Shown in pieces: positions 28,301 through 40,300 of a stretch of 64,000 nucleotides of DNA (positions are counted from its first letter, which is position 1; each line of letters opens with the position of its first letter). Position numbers and translations under genes: made by a program. The notes under the pieces were generated by a model. That model was not told the origin of the DNA. It was given only the letters and a program-made list of their open reading frames with translations, and did not search any database. Source of the DNA: Lamellibrachia satsuma (lineage: Eukaryota > Annelida > Polychaeta > Sabellida > Siboglinidae); contig BSQZ01000018.1 in NCBI GenBank assembly GCA_033239005.1, positions 8,976,536 through 9,040,535 on the forward strand, read 5' to 3'.

Positions 28301-31300
28301 ATACAGTGAACCCTGGACTACCACTGGCTTGTGCAGCACTAGTAATAAACTGATACAGTGAACCCTGGACTACCACTGGCTTGTGCCGCACTAGTAATAA
28401 ACTGATACAGTGAAACCTGAACTACCACTGGCTTGTGCAGCACTACCTGGTAGTAATAAACTGATACAGTGAAACCTGAACTACCACTGGCTTGTGCAGC
28501 ACTACCTGGTAGTAATAAACTGATTCAGTGAACCCTGGACTACCACTGCCTTGTGCAGCACTAGTAATAAACTGATACAGTGAAGCCTGAACTACCACTG
28601 TCTTGTGCAGTACTAGTAATAAACTGATACAGTGAAGCCTGAACTACCACTGGCCTGTGCAGCACTAGTAATAAACTGATACAGTGAAACCTGAACTACC
28701 ATTGTCTTGTGCAGCACTACCTGGTAGTAATAAACTGATACAGTGAAGCCTGAACTACCACTGTCTTGTGCAGTACTAGTAATAAACTGATACAGTGAAA
28801 CCTGAACTACCACTGGCTTGTGCAGCACTACCTGGTAGTAATAAACTGATACAGTGAAGCCTGAACTACCACTGTCTTGTGCAGCACTAGTAATAAACTG
28901 ATACAGTGAAGCCTGAACTACCACTGGCTTGTGCAGCACTAGTAATAAACTGATACAGTGAAGCCTGGACTACCACTGGCTTGTGCAGCACTAGTAATAA
29001 ACTGATACAGTGAAGCCTGAACTACCACTGTCTTGTGCAGCGCTAATAATAAACTGATACAGTGAAGCCTGAACTACCACTGTCTTGTGCAGCGCTAGTA
29101 ATAAACTGATACAGTGAAACATGAACTACCACTGGCTTGTGCAGCACTACCTGGTAGTAATAAACTGATACAGTGAAGCCTGAACTACCACTGTCTTGTG
29201 CAGCGCTAATAATAAACTGATACAGTGAAGCCTGAACTACCACTGTCTTGTGCAGCGCTAGTAATAAACTGATACAGTGAAACATGAACTACCACTGGCT
29301 TGTGCAGCACTACCTGGTAGTAATAAACTGATACAGTGAAGCCTGAACTACCACTGTCTTGTGCAGCACTAGTAATAAACTGATACAGTGAAGCCTGAAC
29401 TACCACTGTCTTGTGCAGCACTACCTGGTATTAATAAACTGATACGGTGAAGCCTGGACTACCACTGTCTTGTGCAGCATTACCTGGTATTAATAAACTG
29501 ATACGGTGAAGCCTGGACTACCACTGGCAACCAAACAAGAAAGTAGTTTGTACCAACGAACGCTGTATGTACATCAGTTATGTGAATGTAAAACAGAATA
29601 ACAACAACGATTGCTTGAAATCATATTATATTACATCTTGTAGTATATATCCATTTCCACAAGACTAAACAATTCATTAGAATTATATTAATTAATAATA
29701 CTCTGTTCTACTGGCCTCCCTTGATTATGTATACTTTTCCCGCGATTATTGGCAAGCTTCAACGTGACGTCTCTGATGACAAGAAAGTGCTACGAGATTG
29801 GGACTTTCTATTCATTCACCATACTGTTGATAGTGATAGCGGTTGTTTAGAATTGAGCATCAGAATGGTTTATTGTGCGGCATTTGATTGTAATGTAAAC
29901 ATTGTAAGAATAAATAAGACTAAAGTAACATGTAGTTGGTATATGTAAGACAGCATTCTTTGGAGCGATCGGCCAGCGACTCTGATAACTTCGGCCTCAG
30001 AGCACAATGGGCACAGGGATCTTGGCCCAAATGATTGTGTAACAAGCACATGAAGTTTAATGTGTGTGTTACTGTGAATAAAATAGAACTACATTAACCC
30101 AAAATTGTTATTTTGTAACTGCTTTTATAAGTTTCACTTCCTTTAACATAAAATACGGCGCTATATTTTTTTCATTTTAATACGCAGTCAACGAGATGAT
30201 CACTAAAACTTATACAATTCGTTGTATCCTTAAAATTCATTTCATATAATATATTACACAAAAATCGATAATATTATATACAGTTGAATAATTTAAATAA
30301 ATTAAATTACAATTATGTATCATAATAACGTGTTTCTATATTTCAGATTTTCACGCGTTTCCCTTCATCAGGAGAAATTCTCCCCAGATTGTTTTTATTA
30401 AATCAAATTATTACAGAGCAATGACAGTGATAAGGCGTTAGTGAATAGAATGAAGCTTTGATCTGTAGTTTTTTCATTAGATCATTTTTAATGTGAAGCA
30501 TGGTTTTTTGTTCACACCTATTCAATATACGAAACATACAAAGCATTGTATTTCAACAGTTTCTAGTTAAACTTGGCATCCCTTTGGTGACAAGTACAGG
30601 AATAACAAACCCTTAAAGAGGAGGCTGATCCATTACTAGCTAGAACTGAGTAGATCTTGCGTGTCACATCAGTCACCAAACTTACCAAGCTCTGCAAAGT
30701 TAGGCATAGGAGATGAAAGTTTTTGTTTATTTTGATCTTTATTTGGAAGTTTGACCACGTCACATGTTTATGTGTATGGTAGATATATAAGAAGTTTGAC
30801 CACATCACATGTTTATGTGTATGGTAGATATATAAGAAGTTTGGCAGCTCTACGTGGTCGTTTCCATGGTTCAGTCAGAAAGTAAATAAGTTCGAGGTCA
30901 AAGCAACTGGCATCATTAAACTGCTCTGAAAGAGCTGAATTCGAAGATGATTCTGCGGTATCACTTGATGCTAGCAGTTCGAAATCGTTACATTATACTT
31001 TTTATTCTGGAAAATCATCATCGTCATCATCATCATCATCATCATCATCGCCATCACTCGCTGTAGTAATGCGAGTGAAACTATACTGAAGCATGTGTTA
31101 GTGGGCATTGCTTGGTGTATGTAGAAAAGCCGTAAAGACTATGCATATTTTTCTAAGTAAAGCTGGTAAGTGGTATCTAATACATTTTCTGGCTCTCGAG
31201 GTATGACTGTATGAGATATCGATTTGATGACATTGCCTTGTGGAAATATCATGATAAGCAGCATTTTGCAAAAATAGTGATTGAAAAAATATAGGAACGT

Positions 31301-34300
31301 GTTTATGCATACATTTATGAAAAAATTTCAAGCATTGACGTGTGAAAATGTCTTCAATTTTGAACAGGTTTAGAGATTTCATTATAGGTTCCATGTGTGA
31401 GTTGTTTTTTCTGAAGTTTTATGAAGTTTGGATAGTGTATTCATATCAAAACCCCACGATAAAATGCTACAGTTGAAATGTGGCATGATTAAAGAATCAT
31501 ACATAGTCTTTAATGTGTATCCCAGTAGGAAGTGCTTTAGTTTATTCATGACTCCCAAAATTTGTGATATTTTATTTGATATTCTGTCAATGTGTAAAGT
31601 CCGGTTTAATGTTTCTTGAATAATAGTGCCTAACTATTTTTATTTGCGTATGCACTCTATGGGTTGACCGTCTATTTGTGCCATTAATTTTATATCTGAA
31701 ATACTACGTTGTGGAAAATGGAACATGTTTTTAGTTTTACTTTTGTCTTTAGGGAAAGTTTGTTTACAGATAACAATTCACTGATATGGTTCAGTTCAGT
31801 GTTAATGTTGTCGCTGATAGTATTATAGTCTTGCATATTACTCTTAGTATTGCATTTGAAAGAGCAGAGTGGTCTGACAAGAGTGGTAATCATCAGCATA
31901 TAGTATCACCTTGAATTTATTTTTAGCAAGATGAATATCATTTATATAGAGAGCAAATAATAGAGGACCTAGTATTGACCCCTGTGGGACACCTGTTGAG
32001 ATAGATAATGTGTCTGACATTATATCATCGAATTGGACAAATTGGCGTCTTTCGGTAAGGGAATTCATTACCAAAATTAACGGAGTCCGATTTATTCTGT
32101 AATGTTCAAGCTTTTTGAATAAAATATTGTGATTTATGATATCAAAGGCTTTTAACAAATCTAAGAAAATTGATATGGGGATTTTTCTGTTGTCTAAGTT
32201 TTGAAAAAGTGTGTCAATTAGTTCAAGTGTAGCCGTTTCAGTGGAATGTAATTTCCTAAACCCATATTGACTTTTGTAAAACAATTTGTTTATAGTTATA
32301 TACACAAATATTTTATCGTATACAATTTTTTCTAAGACTTTGGAAATGGAAGTAAGTAATGAGCTGGGAAAGTAATTATTGAGCAGGGTTTTATCATTGT
32401 TTTTATACATAGGAATAACTTTTGCAATTTTTTATTTTTGGAGAAAATATTATTCCTGTGTTTAGGGATTGATTAATAATGAGAGACAAGGGTTTAAAAA
32501 TTAGTGAATTAATTCTTCTTAGTAAAACTGTTGAAATTGAGTCATGACCTGCACTTCTCTTTGGATCAAAATCCTTGATAATTTAGTATTACAATATCTT
32601 CAGTTACTGGTTTGTAATTAAACATTGAGAGAGACTAGTTCTTTAAATAATGGGTAAAAGCTGTTTGTGTATGAGTGCTGGGAACTGAACGTACCAGTTT
32701 ACTGCCAATATTTACAAATAACTTGTTAAACCTACGTGCTATTTGCGTGGTATTGGTAACATACAATCCATTTACCTGGGTATATAGAAATTATTTGAAA
32801 ATTTTAATTTTGTGTTGTTCTTATTTATAAATTGTTTAATTGTGTCCCATGTTTTCCTGGTGTTTGATTTGAATTAATCAAATAGGTTTCTGTAGTAGAT
32901 CTTTTTGGCGTTTCTGATAGGTCTATTTAAATTTTTTATATACACGAAGATTCACCGATGTTATTGTAAGAGGTGTCACTTTGTGACGTCTGTTGTAGTT
33001 TCTGGCATAGTTTGCCTTTACATCTAATGTATTTAATAATTCCTGCTGTTCTCCAGCTGAACTTTTTATGTTTATACTTATTACAGCGAACTGTTTAACA
33101 GGACAGTGATTTATGTACAACTGAGTGAGTAGGCCTTCAATTATTATAGCGAACTGTTTAACTGGACAGTGATTTATGTACAACTGAGTGAGTAGGCCTT
33201 CAATTATTATAGCGAACTGTTTAACTGGACAGTGACTTACATTCAACTGAGTGAGTAGGCCATCAATTATTACAGCGAACTGTTTAACAGGACAGTGATT
33301 TATGTACAACTGAGTGAGTAGGCCTTCAATTATTATAGCGAACTGTTTAACTGGACAGTGATTTACGTTCAACTGAGTGAGTAGGCCTTCAATTATTATA
33401 GCGAACTGTTTAACAGGACAGTGATTTATGTACAACTGAGTGAGTAGGCCATCAATTATTATAGCGAACTGTTTAACTGGACAGTGACTTACATTCAACT
33501 GAGTGAGTAGGCCTTCAATTATTATAGCGAACTGTTTAACAGGACAGTGATTTATGTACAACTGAGTGAGTAGGCCTTCAATTATTATAGCGAACTGTTT
33601 AACAGGACAGTGATTTATGTACAACTGAGTGAGTAGGCCTTCAATTATTATAGCGAACTGTTTAACTGGACAGTGATTTACGTTCAACTGAGTGAGTAGG
33701 CCTTCAATTATTATAGCGAACTGTTTAACTGGACAGTGATTTACGTTCAACTGAGTGAGTAGGCCTTCAATTATTATAGCGAACTGTTTAACTGGACAGT
33801 GATTTACGTTCAACTGAGTGAGTAGGCCTTCAATTATTATAGCGAACTGTTTAACAGGACAGTGATTTATGTACAACTGAGTGAGTAGGCCATCAATTAT
33901 TATAGCGAACTGTTTAACTGGACAGTGACTTACATTCAACTGAGTGAGTAGGCCTTCAATTATTATAGCGAACTGTTTAACAGGACAGTGATTTATGTAC
34001 AACTGAGTGAGTAGGCCATCAATTATTATAGCGAACTGTTTAACTGGACAGTGACTTACATTCAACTGAGTGAGTAGGCCTTCAATTATTATAGCGAACT
34101 GTTTAACAGGACAGTGATTTATGTACAACTGAGTGAGTAGGCCTTCAATTATTATAGCGAACTGTTTAACTGGACAGTGATTTACGTTCAACTGAGTGAG
34201 TAGGCCTTCAATTATTATAGCGAACTGTTTAACTGGACAGTGACTTACGTACAACTGAGTGAGTAGGCCATCAATTATTATAGCGAACTGTTTAACTGGA

Positions 34301-37300
34301 CAGTGATTTATGTTCAACTGAGTGAGTAGGCCTTCAATTATTATAGCGAAATGTTTAACTGGACAGTGATTTACGTACAACTGAGTGAGTAGGCCTTCAA
34401 TTATTATAGCGAACTGTTTAACTGGACAGTGACTTACGTTCAACTGAGTGAGTAGGCCTTCAATTATTATAGCGAACTGTTTAACAGGACAGTGATTTAC
34501 GTACAACTGAGTGAGTAGGCCTTCAATTATTATAGCGAACTGTTTAACTGGACAGTGATTTACGTTCAACTGAGTGAGTAGGCCTTCAATTATTATAGCG
34601 AACTGTTTAACTGGACAGTGATTTACGTTCAACTGAGTGAGTAGGCCATCAATTATTATAGCGAACTGTTTAACTGGACAGTGATTTACGTTCAACTGAG
34701 TGAGTAGGCCATCAATTATTATAGCGAACTGTTTAACTGGACAGTGATTTACGTTCAACTGAGTGAGTAGGCCTTCAATTATTATAGCGAACTGTTTAAC
34801 AGGACAGTGATTTATGTACAACTGAGTGAGTAGGCCATCAATTATTATAGCGAACTGTTTAACTGGACAGTGACTTACATTCAACTGAGTGAGTAGGCCT
34901 TCAATTATTATAGCGAACTGTTTAACAGGACAGTGATTTATGTACAACTGAGTGAGTAGGCCATCAATTATTATAGCGAACTGTTTAACTGGACAGTGAC
35001 TTACATTCAACTGAGTGAGTAGGCCTTCAATTATTATAGCGAACTGTTTAACAGGACAGTGATTTATGTACAACTGAGTGAGTAGGCCTTCAATTATTAT
35101 AGCGAACTGTTTAACTGGACAGTGATTTACGTTCAACTGAGTGAGTAGGCCTTCAATTATTATAGCGAACTGTTTAACTGGACAGTGACTTACGTACAAC
35201 TGAGTGAGTAGGCCATCAATTATTATAGCGAACTGTTTAACTGGACAGTGATTTATGTTCAACTGAGTGAGTAGGCCTTCAATTATTATAGCGAACTGTT
35301 TAACTGGACAGTGATTTACGTTCAACTGAGTGAGTAGGCCTTCAATTATTATAGCGAACTGTTTAACTGGACAGTGATTTACGTTCAACTGAGTGAGTAG
35401 GCCTTCAATTATTATAGCGAACTGTTTAACTGGACAGTGATTTACGTTCAACTGAGTGAGTAGGCCTTCAATTATTATAGCGAACTGTTTAACTGGACAG
35501 TGATTTACGTTCAACTGAGTGAGTAGGCCTTCAATTATTATAGCGAACTGTTTAACAGGACAGTGATTTATGTACAACTGAGTGAGTAGGCCTTCAATTA
35601 TTATAGCGAACTGTTTAACTGGACAGTGATTTACGTTCAACTGAGTGAGTAGGCCTTCAATTATTATAGCGAACTGTTTAACTGGACAGTGATTTACGTT
35701 CAACTGAGTGAGTAGGCCTTCAATTATTATAGCGAACTGTTTAACTGGACAGTGACTTACGTACAACTGAGTGAGTAGGCCATCAATTATTATAGCGAAC
35801 TGTTTAACTGGACAGTGATTTACGTTCAACTGAGTGAGTAGGCCTTCAATTATTATAGCGAACTGTTTAACTGGACAGTGATTTACGTACAACTGAGTGA
35901 GTAGGCCATCAATTATTATAGCGAACTGTTTAACTGGACAGTGATTTACGTTCAACTGAGTGAGTAGGCCTTCAATTATTATAGCGAACTGTTTAACTGG
36001 ACAGTGATTTACGTTCAACTGAGTGAGTAGGCCTTCAATTATTATAGCGAACTGTTTAACTGGACAGTGATTTACGTACAACTGAGTGAGTAGGCCTTCA
36101 ATTATTATAGCGAACTGTTTAACTGGACAGTGACTTACGTTCAACTGAGTGAGTAGGCCATCAATTATTATAGCGAACTGTTTAACTGGACAGTGATTTA
36201 TGTTCAACTGAGTGAGTAGGCCTTCAATTATTATAGCGAACTGTTTAACTGGACAGTGATTTACGTTCAACTGAGTGAGTAGGCCTTCAATTATTATAGC
36301 GAACTGTTTAACTGGACAGTGACTTACGTACAACTGAGTGAGTAGGCCATCAATTATTATAGCGAACTGTTTAACTGGACAGTGACTTACGTTCAACTGA
36401 GTGAGTAGGCCTTCAATTATTATAGCGAACTGTTTAACTGGACAGTGATTTACGTTCAACTGAGTGAGTAGGCCTTCAATTATTATAGCGAACTGTTTAA
36501 CTGGACAGTGACTTACGTACAACTGAGTGAGTAGGCCATCAATTATTATAGCGAACTGTTTAACTGGACAGTGATTTATGTTCAACTGAGTGAGTAGGCC
36601 TTCAATTATTATAGCGAACTGTTTAACTGGACAGTGATTTACGTACAACTGAGTGAGTAGGCCATCAATTATTATAGCGAACTGTTTAACTGGACAGTGA
36701 TTTACGTTCAACTGAGTGAGTAGGCCTTCAATTATTATAGCGAACTGTTTAACTGGACAGTGATTTACGTTCAACTGAGTGAGTAGGCCTTCAATTATTA
36801 TAGCGAACTGTTTAACTGGACAGTGATTTACGTACAACTGAGTGAGTAGGCCTTCAATTATTATAGCGAACTGTTTAACTGGACAGTGACTTACGTTCAA
36901 CTGAGTGATTAGGCCTTCAATTATTATAGCGAACTGTTTAACAGGACAGTGACTTACATACAACTGAGTGAGTAGGCCATCAATTATTATAGCGAACTGT
37001 TTAACTGGACAGTGACTTACATTCAACTGAGTGAGTAGGCCTTCAATTATTATAGCGAACTGTTTAACTGGACAGTGACTTACGTACAACTGAGTGAGTA
37101 GGCCTTCAATTATTATAGCGAACTGTTTAACAGGACAGTGACTTACGTACAACTGAGTGAGTAGGCCTTCAATTATTATAGCGAACTGTTTAACTGGACA
37201 GTGACTTACGTTCAACTGAGTGAGTAGGCCTTCAATTATTATAGCGAACTGTTTAACTGGACAGTGATTTACGTTCAACTGAGTGAGTAGGCCTTCAATT

Positions 37301-40300
37301 ATTATAGCGAACTGTTTAACTGGACAGTGACTTACGTTCAACTGAGTGAGTAGGCCTTCAATTATTATAGCGAACTGTTTAACAGGACAGTGACTTACGT
37401 TCAACTGAGTGAGTAGGCCTTCAATTATTATAGCGAACTGTTTAACTGGACAGTGACTTACGTACAACTGAGTGAGTAGGCCTTCAATTATTATAGCGAA
37501 CTGTTTAACAGGACAGTGATTTACGTACAACTGAGTGAGTAGGCCTTCAATTATTTCATAATTAATGTTTGCATTTGAGAGAATATCTTTACTGAGTTTT
37601 TCCATAATGCCTGACTGACGTACAGAATCACAGTAACTTAAAGTAGACTTTTCATTGTTTGTCCTAAGTTTTATATGTTTGGGTGTACTTTGTTTGGATT
37701 GTAATTTGTCAAAGCTTATGAAATATGGTAGATGATCTGATATATTACTCATTAATATACCTGCTGTACAAGCTCTGGTGGCAGTTGAGAGCTTGCAGTA
37801 TATCTGATCGATAAGTGTACAAATATTGGAAGAAATGCGAGTCAGTAGACTAATCTTCAGGTAAAAACCGTTTGTACAGAATAGATGAAAATAATGCCCA
37901 GTTGTTTGCCTATCATTCACTTTCAGCAGATCAACGTTAAACTCACCAACTGTTTCTGAAGTTTCCTTTCCTAGTTTTGACAGGATAGGTATCAATTCAT
38001 CAATAAAAGTTGATATAGCTATGTAAATTTGGGAGGTCTGTACATATTACCTATTGTGATATGTTTTTCAGATTTGCCCCATAAATATCAAGAAACAGAC
38101 CTTCCCAAATAGCAGATGACTGGTATAAATTCCTTATGTTGTACTGGTTCATGTAGATATATAAATAAGCCACCATGACCTGAACAGTTTTTTACTTTAA
38201 TGAATGATATTATAATTAGGAATATGATATTGAGAGAAGTCTGAATCCTCTGAAAGCCAGCTTTACTAATAGAAATGTCAACCTGAGCCCTAATGTGTTG
38301 ACACATTGTCTGTAACTGAACCTTGTGGCTAATCAAGTCTTTATTAATTTCTGGTGTCATACTGTGGAAATAACTGATGAGCAACAGCCTAAGTTAATTG
38401 TTTGTCACTAATCAATAACTAGGCAATTGCACTACAATAGCTGCTGAATTCATATCAAGCCCTTAGCAAGGGACCCATCTGCCCATCTTGAAGATGGGCA
38501 AATGTCTGCCGAAGGTAAAATAAAAATAAAAGGGTTTTCTTTTTTACAAGAGGACATTTTTCCATATTTTTTTCAAACTCAGTCTTAGCGCATGCCGTCC
38601 TTTGTTACAGTGGCAGAGATCCACAATGTTAGCACATGCCTTCCTTTGTTACAGTGGCAGAGATCCACAATGTTAGCGCATGCCTTCCTTTGTTACAGTG
38701 GCAGAGATCCACAATGTTAGCGCATGCCGTCCTTTGTTACAGTGGCAGAGATCCACAATGTTAGCGCATGCCTTCCTTTGTTACAGTGGCAGAGATCCAC
38801 AATGTTAGCACATGCCTTCCTTTGTTACAGTGGCAGAGATCCACAATGTTAGCGCATGCCGTCCTTTGTTACAGTGGCAGAGATCCACAATGTTAGCGCA
38901 TGCCTTCCTTTGTTACAGTGGCAGAGATCCACAATGTTAGCGCATGCCTTCCTTTGTTACAGTGGCAGAGATCCACAATGTTAGCGCATGCCTTCCTTTG
39001 TTACAGTGGCAGAGATCCACAATGTTAGCGCATGCCTTCCTTTGTTACAGTGGCAGAGATCCACAATGTTAGCAATGGTTGACTTCAACGTTGACATTGA
39101 GTCGGATTTGGGCTCTGATTGACAGACACAATTGGCGTGTACTATGGGCAGCAGTTTTCCGGCTGCTGAAAGAAAACTGAAATGGCAGGCAAGCCACGAA
39201 CAATCCGTCTGTGCCTCAATCTAGCAAATGTTTTATGCTTCAATGTATTATTTTCAAAATTAATTGTATTATTGAATGCTATAATTATATTTTATTTTTA
39301 TATGTTGCATTGTTTTACTTTTAGTGTCATTTGATTTTGAGCGTGACTGCAGTCATATTTGTTCATGTTAGACATGTTTGCAGGCATGTACTTAAGATGT
39401 TGCAAGCATGGCTTCCAAATGGCTTCCATGTTTATATATTTAAAGTAGAGTTTCAAATTACTTTTTCAAGAACCTTCATGTGTTGGCTCTTAATTTATTA
39501 TGTATATTTGATTAAATTATAATAATTTTCATATGTTTCATTACTGAGTCATGTATTAGCTTCATCATGTTTTAACTAGTCTAAATATTAGGCTTATAAG
39601 TTTATTTACATTTATAAATGTAAATAAACTTGTGACTGTTGTGATGATACCAACCTCACTGCACAGCTAGCAAGACTTGATTGGGTCAATAATGGTTAAA
39701 CTGTAATTGGCCTGCCATTGAAAACACCCATTTCGGCCAATAATGGCTGGCATTGGGTGTACTGGTGTACTGACATTGGGTGTACTGACATTGGGTGTAC
39801 TGACATTGGGTGTACTGACATTGGCTTGCCAGTGAAAAAACCCAATTGGGTCAATAATGGCTGTCATAGGCGTACACGGCTTCCGTGAAAGCTGTTTACA
39901 TGCTTAACATTACACCTTTTAGAAAATTCAAGACTGGCAACATTTTATTTCTGGTTAAGACCCTGTTTCATATACACCCAGTCTCAGCTCAGAGTAACTG
40001 ACGACTTGCCAACGACAGAACTGTGCTATAAGACAAACACTTCTGATAACTGAGCAATTCCGGGGTTACGGATGTATATCTTAGATAAATTTGGACACTT
40101 TGCCAAGACATGCAACACAGCACAATTGGAATAGGCGGATTTTTAAAAAAAGGCATAATGTGTAACCTACCTAGTACTATTAACATGCCAAGTGACAGCC
40201 TTCCGGCTTTACTCATTTTTGATAAATGTTCTAAAATAGTCCCATTATGGACATACTCAGAGAATATGAATACATAAAAAAAAGTATGTGTTCGTACACA

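Noticed and set aside
28613..29421. Hydrophobic FTVSVYY repeat ORFs
   Set aside because: They read the 52/59-bp array and break where unit length shifts the frame.
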